Virus record (IMG/VR): IMGVR_UViG_3300026518_000006
Coordinates: 171,594 to 235,593 of that record
Reading direction: 5' to 3' (one strand)
DNA: 64,000 nt
Source of the DNA: a virus
The notes under the pieces were generated by a model. That model had not been told where the DNA came from. It saw only the letters and a list, made by a program, of their open reading frames with translations, and did not search any database. Made by a program: the position numbers and the translations under genes. Below, piece after piece: positions 24,611 to 33,075 of the stretch (the first letter of the stretch is position 1; every line of letters begins with the position of its first letter).

Positions 24611-25744
24611 ATGGCTTGTTCATTAGAGGGTGGGTGTGGTAGCTCATCAGAAAGTATTCATATAGATATCAATACTACTAGCATTTGTAATATTGCTTGT
24701 ACTTATTGTTCAGAGGGAAATGAGTGTGGTTTGAGTACTCTATATATGGGGAATACTGAGGTAAAAGTAGAAGACTTGATTAAAAAATTAGGCAAAGACC
24801 CCGCTAAACATAAGACTATAAATTTTTGGGGGGGAGAGCCTTTTGTAAATTTTGATTTCTGCAAAGCTATTATAGACGGTTTTAAAGATGACAAAACATT
24901 TAGTTTCTTTTTTTATACCAATGGGTTGTATATACCAAATTATATCGACCAATTAAAGCGATGGAATGAAGAATTCGGGAAAGAGTTAAACGCTGATGGA
25001 CAAAATAGATTGTATCTTCAAATAAGTTATGATGGGCGACACCTCACAAATACAGTGAGAGTGGATAAAGGCGGTCACGGCACTGCTGATAGAGTTGAAA
25101 AGGCATATAAATTACTAAAAGAAAACAATATAGGAACTTCATTAAAAGCAGTGATTAGCACCGATGGTTTTCCATATCTTTTTGAAAGCTTTAAAGATTT
25201 ATATGAGCTTCAAGGTTTTTATTCACCAACACCTGATTTATGGTCTGATAGAAGTGAAGAAGAGTTCAATACTGATTTAGAAATACTTGGAAAAGAGCTT
25301 GAGAAGATAGCAAAGTATATATACCAAAATGATTTGAGTCCTGAAGTATTTAGTTGGTTTGCTAAATCAAGAGCGATTTGTAGTACAGGTGCGGGTATGC
25401 TTAGTATAGACCTTGATGGTGGCATATACCCTTGTCACGCAGGTATGTATGGTGAAAGCGAAGAGCATAAAATAGGAGAGCTTGAAGATTGGGAACATAT
25501 TAGAGAAAATGTTATGGATGACTTTAAAAAAATTAATACCAATCTTCCATTGGAATGTCAAACTTGTGATGTAAATTATTGTATGAAGTGCCAAATATCA
25601 AACTACGCAAAATCTACAAAAGATACATACGAGGAAAGATTTACAGATTATCAAGCAAATTGGCAGGTTTGCAAAATATTTAAAATGAACGACAAATATA
25701 ATAAAACACTGAGATATGCAATGACACAAAAAGGATTGAGATGA
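24611..25744 (+). CDS. Radical SAM/SPASM enzyme 1
   Basis: The product has 377 residues. The [4Fe-4S]-AdoMet motif is C26-N-I-A-C30-T-Y-C33, followed by 'INFWGGEPFVNFDFCKAI' (GGE motif) near 78. The C-terminal part has Cys in 'YPCHAGMYG' and 'CQTCDVNYCMKCQISNYA', plus a last Cys in 'NWQVCKIF', the spacing of a SPASM domain with auxiliary clusters, as in anSME and peptide-maturing enzymes. First gene of the island. Substrate unknown. A likely sigma-70-like promoter lies in the 70 bases upstream (TATAAGTATAATGC). Confidence 0.9.
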   Translation: MACSLEGGCGSSSESIHIDINTTSICNIACTYCSEGNECGLSTLYMGNTEVKVEDLIKKLGKDPAKHKTINFWGGEPFVNFDFCKAIIDGFKDDKTFSFFFYTNGLYIPNYIDQLKRWNEEFGKELNADGQNRLYLQISYDGRHLTNTVRVDKGGHGTADRVEKAYKLLKENNIGTSLKAVISTDGFPYLFESFKDLYELQGFYSPTPDLWSDRSEEEFNTDLEILGKELEKIAKYIYQNDLSPEVFSWFAKSRAICSTGAGMLSIDLDGGIYPCHAGMYGESEEHKIGELEDWEHIRENVMDDFKKINTNLPLECQTCDVNYCMKCQISNYAKSTKDTYEERFTDYQANWQVCKIFKMNDKYNKTLRYAMTQKGLR

Positions 25745-26364
25745 GTGCCAAACTCACATCTCAAGAGCTCAAAGATAAAGCAAATAAAAACAATCCTGAT
25801 GTGCAAATCATAGGTAAATATATAAATTCCAAAACAAACATCTATGTTATTTGTAAATGTGGCAATACGACATCTGTTAGACCCAGTGAATTATATAAAT
25901 CTTGGCGATGTTTTGAGTGTGGTATAAAAGCAAGAAAATACATAAATGGAAATGGAGGATGGTCAACTAAAAGAAATAAAGAAGCTAAAAACAGAATAAT
26001 TCAAAAACACAAAGAATTATTATCCAAAAAATTGCCACATATTGAGTTGGTAGGAGATTATGAGGACAGTAAAACAAAGACAAATTATATCTGTTTTAAG
26101 GTTGGATTAACTCTTTATAAGTATAATGATGTTACGAAATGTATAAAAAATCGCTTTAGAAAAGAGAATAATAATATACTTCTGTTAGGATATATTATAT
26201 TCAAAAATGGAGCGGAAGGTTATGAGTTGGAGCAAAGAATCTTAAATTCTCATCAAAAATATAACTCGGATATTTTGCAATTTGGTGGTAATTCCGAACT
26301 GTTATCTGAGAATATTATTGCTCTCGATAAATACAAATTCATAAAAACAAAGGAAATTATATGA
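25741..26364 (+). CDS. Homing-endonuclease-like protein (zinc ribbon plus GIY-YIG-like C-terminus)
   Basis: The product has 207 residues. A Cys-rich segment 'YVICKCGNTT' ... 'RCFECGIKAR' is a small zinc ribbon. The C-terminal 'NGAEGYELEQRILNSHQKY' and 'FGGNSELLSENI' match the C-terminus of the 236-residue gene at 34201 ('DGVQAYKLEQAVINELKDK', 'FSGYTEIFNEDFI'), a pattern of phage GIY-YIG-related homing endonucleases, with Glu of LEQ as the probable catalytic residue. It is inserted by ATGA overlaps between two radical SAM genes, the second of which carries the coding gap at 26574. Confidence 0.55.
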   Translation: MSAKLTSQELKDKANKNNPDVQIIGKYINSKTNIYVICKCGNTTSVRPSELYKSWRCFECGIKARKYINGNGGWSTKRNKEAKNRIIQKHKELLSKKLPHIELVGDYEDSKTKTNYICFKVGLTLYKYNDVTKCIKNRFRKENNNILLLGYIIFKNGAEGYELEQRILNSHQKYNSDILQFGGNSELLSENIIALDKYKFIKTKEII

Positions 26365-27660
26365 AAACAAACACAACAAACACAACAAACACACAAAAAT
26401 ATACTGAGCTTCAAGACAATAATATAAAAATGAAGTACAATATGAAAACAAACACAACAAACACAACAACCAAAATTAATACCAAAAAACCAACACAAAA
26501 AAGTAAAGGTAATGGATTTAAAACATTTACACTTGAAGTACAAACAACACAAAAATGCAATTTGGGCTGTCCTCGGCTTTGCCGATAAGTTAATTTTTTA
26601 GTATTTAGAGTAAATACCTTATTGCTATGTAGCAAATAGAGACCTTTTTCTTACACCTGAAGTATTTGATAAAAGTTTCGAAAGAATTATTGATTTAATG
26701 CAGAGAAGTGGCACTACCAATTTGAATATTAGTTTTTTTGGTGGCGAGCCTTTATTAAATTTTGAAGTTATCAAGCATATTACTAAAAGAGTTGAAGCAC
26801 TCCCTATTAGAACAGACTTAGTTTTAATTTCAAATATGACTATGATTACAGAAGAAATTTCAGACTTTTTGTTTGAGCATAATATTGGTGTGTCTTGGTC
26901 TTTCGATGGTATGGGGTCTAATGAAACAAGACCACTTTTGCCTATTTTTGAAAACAAGAATAAAGACGGAAAATTATACAATGGAATTTTAGACCTCTAT
27001 GAAGACAAAAAAGACCTTATTTTAAAGCACACCAACGGCTGTAAAATTATGATTTGGGCAGGAAATATGCACCAAATGAGCGAAAATTTAGACTTCTTTG
27101 TTGATTGGGGTTTAACAGGGCTTGATTACTCATTAGTAAGAGATGATGTGTGGACTAAAGATGATTTGATAGCATTTAGAGGACATCTAAGAGACTTAGC
27201 CGATAAGTATATTCAGTACACAAAAAAAGGTGTCCCTTTACATATAGGTTTTTTTGATTTAGCTATTGGTGATAATGTTATTAACTTTACATTTGGCAAA
27301 AGAGATTTCGGGTGTTTTGCAGGTGTAAATGGTGCAAATATGACACCAACAGGAGAGTTCTACCCTTGTGCTAGATTTGCTACAAAATCACTTATGAAAA
27401 TTGATGATGAGTATGATTTTAATTATTGGGCTGAACAATTTAGACCTGCCAATTATGATAAATGCAAGACTTGTGATATTCAACAAGTTTGTAACGCAGG
27501 ATGTACCTTTAGTCAAGTTAGAAATGACAATAAACCTGTGGATAGTGTTTGTGAGTTGTATCATATGATACAAGAAGAAACGATTAGAATAGTACACGAA
27601 TTAAAAGACAACGAGTTGTTTCAAGAACAGGTTATGTCATTATTTAACAATATGGGGTGA
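26361..27660 (+). CDS. Radical SAM/SPASM enzyme 2, interrupted by a 43-nt coding gap
   Basis: Translation from 26361 gives a Thr/Asn-rich leader with a repeated MKTNTTNTT segment, then 'TLEVQTTQKCNLGCP', and stops at TAA 26586-26588. From the second CCT at 26617 a different frame reads PYCYVANRDLFLTPEVFDK and runs to 27660 through 'LNISFFGGEPLLNFEVI', 'MTPTGEFYPCARF' and a SPASM end 'CKTCDIQQVCNAGC' plus 'SVCELY'. Joining at Pro71 yields C66-NLG-C70-P-Y-C73-Y, a perfect radical SAM motif, and about 417 residues with no other lesion. Both halves are therefore under selection or very recently split. See the separate entry for the gap. It is coupled to the endonuclease gene upstream. Confidence 0.75.
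26571..26619 (+). other. Candidate translational bypass element (take-off CCT, 43-nt gap, landing CCT)
   Basis: Take-off codon CCT at 26571-26573 and landing codon CCT at 26617-26619 are identical and 46 nt apart, so the frame changes by +1. The 43-nt gap opens with hairpin TCGGC-TTT-GCCGA (26573-26585), then the in-frame TAA, then an AT-rich linker, then hairpin GTATTTA-GAG-TAAATAC (26601-26617) that abuts the landing codon. T4 gene 60 has the same logic: matched GGA codons, a stop after take-off, a hairpin and a gap of about 50 nt, next to a homing endonuclease gene. Alternative: a palindromic insertion with a 3-bp duplication that inactivates the gene. Confidence 0.6.
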
Positions 27661-27662
27661 TT

Positions 27663-27848
27663 ATGGTGGGTTATATTTTAGAGTTTATATTTGAGTTATT
27701 GATTGGAATAATTACTATTGTAACAGCGTTGGTTATTATTATATTTGGGTTTGTATTTTTGTCTGTGGCAAATCTATTTGATAAATTATCTGATAAATTA
27801 TCTGATAAATTCTTTAGTAAAATAGAAACAAAAAAGGATAAAAATTGA
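27663..27848 (+). CDS. Small membrane protein
   Basis: About 61 residues. Two hydrophobic stretches 'GYILEFIFELLIGIITIVTA' and 'LVIIIFGFVFLSVANLF' make one hairpin or two membrane spans, followed by a tandem DKLSDKLSDK encoded by a 12-bp DNA repeat, and a Lys-rich tail. It overlaps the radical SAM gene upstream (GTG at 27657 is an alternative start). Confidence 0.6.
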   Translation: MVGYILEFIFELLIGIITIVTALVIIIFGFVFLSVANLFDKLSDKLSDKFFSKIETKKDKN

Positions 27849-28063
27849 GTTGTGAAACTGAACACAAAAACATAGATATAAATGATTTAGAAACAATGTT
27901 ACAAGAAGCCCGTAAAGGCAGAGCCAAAATAGACAAACAATATGTAGATTTTGATGAAAAAGGTCATTTGTTTGAATACAATATAGACTTTAATCAGTTT
28001 TTAGATGATATTAATTATATATTTAAAAAACACAAAGAGCGAAGTAGTGGACAAAAGAAATAA
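27845..28063 (+). CDS. Small acidic protein, possible radical SAM partner
   Basis: The product has 72 residues from a TTG start overlapping the previous stop (TTGA), beginning MSCETEHKNIDINDLETMLQ and ending ERSSGQKK. It lies between two radical SAM genes and overlaps the second. A carrier or substrate role is possible but nothing in the sequence proves it. Confidence 0.5.
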   Translation: MSCETEHKNIDINDLETMLQEARKGRAKIDKQYVDFDEKGHLFEYNIDFNQFLDDINYIFKKHKERSSGQKK

Positions 28064-28877
28064 TATCAGCACTCAAAATACCAACCTTGTGTATTTTACC
28101 ACAGCCTGCAATCTAGGGTGCACATATTGTTTCGAACAACTTGACAATATAAAACCAAAGCACATTCCAATACAAGAGTTGTATAAGATTGCAGACCGAG
28201 TTATAGAAGCTGAAGACCCCAACCTACAAACTCATTTTGTATTATATGGTGGAGAAGCAACACTTCGTTGGAAAGAAGCTGAACTCTTTATGGAATATGC
28301 ACACTCAAAAAAGAACAATGTCACATTTAACCTAATCACAAATGGAATATTGTTTTTAGATGATGAGTTTTTTAAGAATTTCTTTAGTAATAAATATTAT
28401 AATAATGGTATGCTCAGTATTGATATCTCATTTGATGGAGATAAGGGTAATGTTGAGCGTGTGTATAAAGATGGTGGAAGTAGTACTGAAGATGTTATTA
28501 TGGTTTTCAGTAAACTTAAAGTTTATAATCTTCGTTGGAGATTACGATACACAATTCACAAAAAAAACATAGATACTTTTGTTTATGATATTAAGAAATT
28601 GATTAAACATTTCAAACCCGAAAGAGTAATAAAAAATGTAGTATATCACGAACTTGATGAAAACGACCTATCTATGTTGGAGAAAGGCTTTGAGGAACTA
28701 AAGAAGAATTGGGATAACAAAAAAGACACTCCTATTTGTGATTTAGTTTGCGATACTTGTGATGGGTGTTCTATGACATTTGAAAACTATGCTAACCATA
28801 CTCCTGTAGGCACAAGCGTACATCCCAAGCAACAAGCTAAAATATATGATACTCTTGATAAACTAAAATATAAATAA
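28047..28877 (+). CDS. Radical SAM enzyme 3
   Basis: I choose the GTG at 28047, 17 bases inside the previous gene, because earlier in-frame starts lie within that gene's coding part. The motif is C21-NLG-C25-TY-C28-F, with 'FVLYGGEATLRWKEA' next. A C-terminal Cys group 'CDLVCDTCDGCSM' may bind an auxiliary cluster or zinc. About 276 residues. Immediately downstream are late virion genes, among them the Cys-rich fibre at 29271, which is a conceivable substrate. Confidence 0.8.
   Translation: MDKRNNISTQNTNLVYFTTACNLGCTYCFEQLDNIKPKHIPIQELYKIADRVIEAEDPNLQTHFVLYGGEATLRWKEAELFMEYAHSKKNNVTFNLITNGILFLDDEFFKNFFSNKYYNNGMLSIDISFDGDKGNVERVYKDGGSSTEDVIMVFSKLKVYNLRWRLRYTIHKKNIDTFVYDIKKLIKHFKPERVIKNVVYHELDENDLSMLEKGFEELKKNWDNKKDTPICDLVCDTCDGCSMTFENYANHTPVGTSVHPKQQAKIYDTLDKLKYK
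28869..28876 (+). promoter_or_regulatory. T4-type late promoter TATAAATA
   Basis: TATAAATA overlaps the last codons of the radical SAM gene, 16 bases before the ATG at 28892; somewhat close, so tentative. Confidence 0.45.
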
Positions 28878-28891
28878 GAAAAGGAAATTTA

Positions 28892-29266
28892 ATGAGCAAA
28901 AATACAACCAGTACTGAAACTACAAATAATAACGAAGTAGCACCTCCATTTGTTGAAGCAACTGAAGAAATTATTGAAATTTCAAAGGTATATGAAGCAT
29001 ATGGGGTTAGAGAGTTATTTCTTGACATCTTGGGGGTTTTTCTTGAGGTGACAAGAAACCTTGGAGCAGAAGCAAAAGGTATAAGTAGAACTGAAGTTAA
29101 AATGAAAATTTTTGAAAAGATGTTTGACATAAATATTGAAGAAGAAATTGAGAAAAAGGTTCAAGAGTATATTCAAAACAATACCTCAGACGCTGATACC
29201 GCAGATGTAGACGCTGAATTATTGGAAAGTATTCGCTCTAATTTCAATGAATATTTAAAGGATTAG
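28892..29266 (+). CDS. Probable virion protein, unknown
   Basis: The product has 124 residues with a Thr/Asn-rich start and helical rest ('FLDILGVFLEVTRNLGAEAK', 'EEIEKKVQEYIQNN'). Behind a late box and 5 bases before the Cys-rich fibre gene. Family not recognised. Confidence 0.5.
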   Translation: MSKNTTSTETTNNNEVAPPFVEATEEIIEISKVYEAYGVRELFLDILGVFLEVTRNLGAEAKGISRTEVKMKIFEKMFDINIEEEIEKKVQEYIQNNTSDADTADVDAELLESIRSNFNEYLKD

Positions 29267-29270
29267 AATT

Positions 29271-30082
29271 ATGAGTGATTGGCTAAAAAATCCATACGGA
29301 ACCCCAGGAGGAGACGAAAAAACTTATTCTTCTGAAGAATTAGCTCAAATGGGGGTAAATATAGGTGAGTTAATCACCAATGAAAAATTCAATTATTTAT
29401 CAGGGAAAGTTAAAAACGAATCTGCAAGAAGAGGTGTGGGGGTACCTGATTATGAGCGAAATGACGGTGAACTTATCACCGCTGTGGATTACAATGTGAT
29501 AATTGACAGAATTAATAATGTGTTGGATATTCCGAGAAACCCTGATGGAGCAGATTTACCACATTTGTCAAATGTTGCTATTGGAGATTTAATAACCGCT
29601 TTAATTCACAATAATATAAAAAACAAGCTTGTTGATGCAGGAAATCAATGTATGTGTAACTGTAATTACTGTGCTTGTAACTGTAATCAGTGCATCTGTA
29701 ACTGTAATCACGCTTGTGTGTGTAACTGTAATTATTCTGATGAACGACTTAAAACAAATATCGTTTATATAGGTGTTTTTTAATGTTTGGTTGGAATTTT
29801 ATAAAGGCATTAAAGCCCGCCAAATATGAGTACTCAAGTGTGGATGATAATCTTGAAATATCGAAAGATGGTAGAACTCATTTTGGAGTTATGGCGCAAG
29901 ATATTGAAGAATACCTGAAAAGTGTTTCTGATGAAGATTTCGCTATAATAGAAAAAGACGAAAACGGGTATATGATGGTAAATTATACCGAGCTGATTGC
30001 CCCTATGATAGCCACTATCCAACAACTTCAAGAAAGAGTGGAAGAACTAGAAATCCAAGTTTCTAACCACTCTTCAAAATAA
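29271..30082 (+). CDS. Cys-rich tail-fibre protein with split S74-type chaperone domain
   Basis: The first reading (29271-29783) has fibre-like text 'NPDGADLPHLSNVAIGDLIT' and then four heptads C-x-C-N-C-N-x, 12 Cys in 29 residues, before 'YSDERLKTNIVYIGVF' and TAA. The second (29783-30082) continues 'GWNFIKALKPAKYEY', 'HFGVMAQDIEEYLK' and a coiled end 'IQQLQERVEELEIQ'. Together they form a complete peptidase S74 intramolecular chaperone domain, which self-cleaves at the Ser of the SDERLK motif after fibre trimerisation. One T missing from, or a -1 slip on, the T6A run at 29775-29781 joins the two frames. Confidence 0.7.
29649..29735 (+). repeat. Four 21-bp repeats encoding Cys heptads
   Basis: Units TGT-x-TGT-AAC-TGT-AAT-x encode C-x-C-N-C-N-[YQH]; the third unit has one extra Ala codon. 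DNA conservation (repeated TGTAACTGTAAT) indicates recent tandem duplication. Confidence 0.85.
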
Positions 30083-30100
30083 TCACCAACCTCTTTTAAA

Positions 30101-30127
30101 GATTTTACTTTTTTAAAAAGTAAAATA
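30101..30127. terminator. Palindromic terminator, family copy 5
   Basis: ATTTTACTTTTTTAAAAAGTAAAAT core, extended by outer arms CCTCTTT and AAAGAGG, after the fibre gene and before the gene at 30204. Confidence 0.7.
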
Positions 30128-30203
30128 TTTCAAAGAGGTTGTTTCTTCAAAAAAATTTAAGCCTATTTTTATATAATAATTCAATTTAACATAAGGTATT
30201 ATA

Positions 30204-30758
30204 ATGCTATTCGAGATAAAACGAAACGACAACAAAATTTATATTTTAGGTAAAGCTACTTCAAAAAATGAAAGTTCCCTTGAGTTTGATGATAGTTTAG
30301 AGGCTGTAGTAAATGAAAATAGAGAGAAAAATAAGATAGTATATTATGACACTAATCTTGACAAAATTAAAATTGAAGACTCAAAGTATAGAGATATTCC
30401 GGTGACAGACTTTAATCGAGTAAAAGCCCTTAAAAAGGCTAGATTGGATTTAGAAAGTATCGTAAAAGATGTGGATATGATTGACTACATCAGATATATT
30501 GATTGCAATAACGAGCTTAATTCAAAAGGTTATTTTGTGACCGATGAAAATCGTGAGGAGGTTTATCTTGATATTTTAGAAAAAGGTGACGAAAAAGTGA
30601 TTGATATCCTTGAAGAATTTCTGATTACTAAAGATAAACTTACAATTATAAAATCAGCCAAGAAAAGATATGATGAGCTTGAAGAGGAAATTAAAGCGTC
30701 AAGTGAAGAAAATTTGGACACAAAAAAATTAAGTGAATTGTTGAATATAGAGTTCTAA
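30204..30758 (+). CDS. Unknown island protein
   Basis: The product has 184 residues. N-terminal beta strands ('LFEIKRNDNKIYILGKATS'), then charged helices ('EELEEEIKASSEENLDTKKL'). It resembles small phage tail-fibre assembly proteins only in size; no motif. It abuts the next gene. Confidence 0.55.
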   Translation: MLFEIKRNDNKIYILGKATSKNESSLEFDDSLEAVVNENREKNKIVYYDTNLDKIKIEDSKYRDIPVTDFNRVKALKKARLDLESIVKDVDMIDYIRYIDCNNELNSKGYFVTDENREEVYLDILEKGDEKVIDILEEFLITKDKLTIIKSAKKRYDELEEEIKASSEENLDTKKLSELLNIEF

Positions 30759-31561
30759 TGGAACATATAGGAGTATTCTACGATTTAATACCACACAAAA
30801 AAATAAACGGAAGTCTATTTTACGCTTTTGAATATTTTGTATTTTTAAATAAGTTTAAAAAAACTGTATTTTATATTTCTAATATTAGAGATGAGTATAT
30901 TGGTGAATTAAAAGAGGTATTTAAAAATAGATATAATTTCAATAATCATCTACTTGATAGAATAATTGCGATAAAAACTATAAAGCAATATACACTGATA
31001 AACAAAAATATCAAAAAGGCTTTGTTTGTAGATGTCCGTAGTTACGAAAACATCCACGCTTTTTTAAATTGTCCACTAGTGATATACTCAAATGAGGCGC
31101 ACGAAATAACCACCAAAAAACCACACAAAGTATTTGGGTACTATGACTATCAAAATTTCCAAATCAAAGAAAAACTAAAGTTTAATTTTGAGATATATAA
31201 GCCCATATCGAACAAGAAAACAAACACTGCACTTGTAACAAGAGTATTGGGAGCTGAAAATGTTATTCATAAAATAGACATAAAAGAAAACAATATAATA
31301 TATAAACCTAAAGAACACGCTATAGAAAGTGTTTTTGAAAAATTTGACACACTGTATTATTATCACAGCTTCTTGGACACAAATAATCGCCTTATAGTTG
31401 AAAGTTTATATTACAACAAGAATGTTGAAATTATATATACAGGACTCAAAAAAGATAGTGTTTATTATCGTTATAATGATATTATGAATAACGGGGTAGA
31501 CGGGTATCGTCTGACAAAAGATGATTTAATAATTCAGGAAATGCTAAGTGAAAATAGTTAA
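30758..31561 (+). CDS. Glycosyltransferase-like protein A
   Basis: The product has 267 residues. The C-terminus 'FDTLYYYHSFLDTNNRLIVES' with 'YYNKNVEIIYTGLK' and a final 'YRLTKDDLIIQEML' parallels the neighbouring protein at 31548 ('FDTYIYTEVPRHFDCSPRFI', 'YYDKKVIYHNIYY', 'LFLTKDDDLIPII'). The (N/P)-R-x-I-x-E-x-x-Y-Y-x-K-x-V pattern is typical of the donor half of GT-B glycosyltransferases. The two are paralogues in tandem. Exact family uncertain. Confidence 0.55.
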   Translation: MEHIGVFYDLIPHKKINGSLFYAFEYFVFLNKFKKTVFYISNIRDEYIGELKEVFKNRYNFNNHLLDRIIAIKTIKQYTLINKNIKKALFVDVRSYENIHAFLNCPLVIYSNEAHEITTKKPHKVFGYYDYQNFQIKEKLKFNFEIYKPISNKKTNTALVTRVLGAENVIHKIDIKENNIIYKPKEHAIESVFEKFDTLYYYHSFLDTNNRLIVESLYYNKNVEIIYTGLKKDSVYYRYNDIMNNGVDGYRLTKDDLIIQEMLSENS

Positions 31562-32438
31562 ACTTGACGGTGATTTAACTTTGACTTATAGTTGGAGTAA
31601 CAATAATCACGGTATTTGTGGACACACTTTTGAAGTAATTGAGTACTACTTTATACTGAAGGACTTTTTTGATACAAACATTTTATTATGTGAAGATATT
31701 ACACCTGAAATATTTAAATCGGCTATTGAGGACAAATATGATTTCACAAAAGAAGAAATTGCAGATATTTTAAACAATACAAAGTTTATTAATAGACCTA
31801 TATTATTAAAAGGAAAGAATATTTTATTTGTTGATGGTGGAATTATTAACACCAACAACTACACTCTCCTATTTGACAATATTTTTTACTTTGCTTGCGG
31901 GAATAAAGAGGTCAAACATAACAATAAAAACAATGTTTATATTTTACAAGATGATAGAGTATATGAGCCTGTTGTTAAGAATGGCATAAATTATAAAAAG
32001 AAGTTATTATTTGATAGAATGAAGCCTATCAAAAACAATAAAACAGCAAATCTAATCTATGTTACAAAGAATTGCCGTGATATAAATGATGAGGTATTTA
32101 AAGAGCTTGAAAAAACCTACGATGGAAACTTTTTATACTTAGGAAATGAAGAAAAATACACCTCAAATAGATTTAAATTTATGAAAATGCCCGTCCGTAA
32201 CCTTTTTAGTGAGTTTGACACCTACATATATACTGAAGTTCCAAGACACTTTGATTGTAGCCCAAGGTTCATAGCTGAATGCAAATATTATGATAAAAAA
32301 GTAATATACCACAACATCTATTATTTAGAAGAAGATTTAGGATTAAAGTGGAGAAAGTATGATATAGAAAATGACTTTAATTCACTATTCTTAACTAAAG
32401 ACGATGACTTAATACCTATTATAAAGAGTATAATATGA
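31548..32438 (+). CDS. Glycosyltransferase-like protein B
   Basis: The product has 296 residues from a GTG start overlapping the previous gene by 14 bases. 'SWSNNNHGICGHTFEVIEYY' at the start and 'RHFDCSPRFIAECKYYDKKV' near 245 fit a GT-B-like enzyme as in its paralogue at 30758. It overlaps radical SAM gene 4 by 4 bases, so glycosyl transfer and radical chemistry are expressed together. Confidence 0.55.
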   Translation: MKIVKLDGDLTLTYSWSNNNHGICGHTFEVIEYYFILKDFFDTNILLCEDITPEIFKSAIEDKYDFTKEEIADILNNTKFINRPILLKGKNILFVDGGIINTNNYTLLFDNIFYFACGNKEVKHNNKNNVYILQDDRVYEPVVKNGINYKKKLLFDRMKPIKNNKTANLIYVTKNCRDINDEVFKELEKTYDGNFLYLGNEEKYTSNRFKFMKMPVRNLFSEFDTYIYTEVPRHFDCSPRFIAECKYYDKKVIYHNIYYLEEDLGLKWRKYDIENDFNSLFLTKDDDLIPIIKSII

Positions 32439-33061
32439 GTGAATGCAAAAACAAATACTCTATAGCGGTTACTTATGATTGTAATTGGAATTGTGGTTTT
32501 TGTATAGTTGATACTCATCATCAACCAAAAGTAACCTTTGAGGAGCTTAAAGAAAAGATAGATGAAGTAGAGCCCTTTTCGGAAGTATCGCTTAGTGGAG
32601 GAGAACCAGGACTACTTAAACAAAACGAGCTTGAGTATTGCATAAAAACCCTTAAAAACAAAAACTGTAAAATTAATGTTAATACAAACGGAACATTTTT
32701 TGTAAATCATAAAGAGTATTGTGATGATATAGATTTCTTTTATTATCATTGTTCGGAAAATTTGGATATAGATAAAGGTATATTGCTTGATGGGGTTCCG
32801 TTAGATAAAACCGAGTTTATGGTAGTATTGACAGATGAGAACTTTAAACGACTTGATTGGTTTATAGAAAACTATCCAAACATCTTATTTCGGGTAGCCT
32901 CTGCTGATGAAGCGATGGTAGGTGGAAAAAAGGGGACAACATTAAATACAAAAAATGCTATTAAAGTGTGGAAAAAACACAAAGACAAAATAACTAAAGA
33001 TAGTGTTATGTATCTACTTGAGAATTGTGTTAGTGTTAATAATGAATACAAGATAAAATAA
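32435..33061 (+). CDS. Radical SAM enzyme 4, short
   Basis: The product has 208 residues. C16-NWN-C20-GF-C23 and 'EVSLSGGEPGLLKQNE' are intact, but the protein stops before any auxiliary-cluster Cys domain. Resembles the minimal radical SAM core (activase or QueE-like size). Coupled to the glycosyltransferase-like gene upstream. Confidence 0.8.
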   Translation: MSECKNKYSIAVTYDCNWNCGFCIVDTHHQPKVTFEELKEKIDEVEPFSEVSLSGGEPGLLKQNELEYCIKTLKNKNCKINVNTNGTFFVNHKEYCDDIDFFYYHCSENLDIDKGILLDGVPLDKTEFMVVLTDENFKRLDWFIENYPNILFRVASADEAMVGGKKGTTLNTKNAIKVWKKHKDKITKDSVMYLLENCVSVNNEYKIK

Positions 33062-33075
33062 ATTAGAGGTGTAAT

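Noticed and set aside
26574-26616. A group I or group II intron or an intein at the coding gap
   Set aside because: Forty-three nucleotides is far too short for a self-splicing intron or an intein, and the two frames differ.
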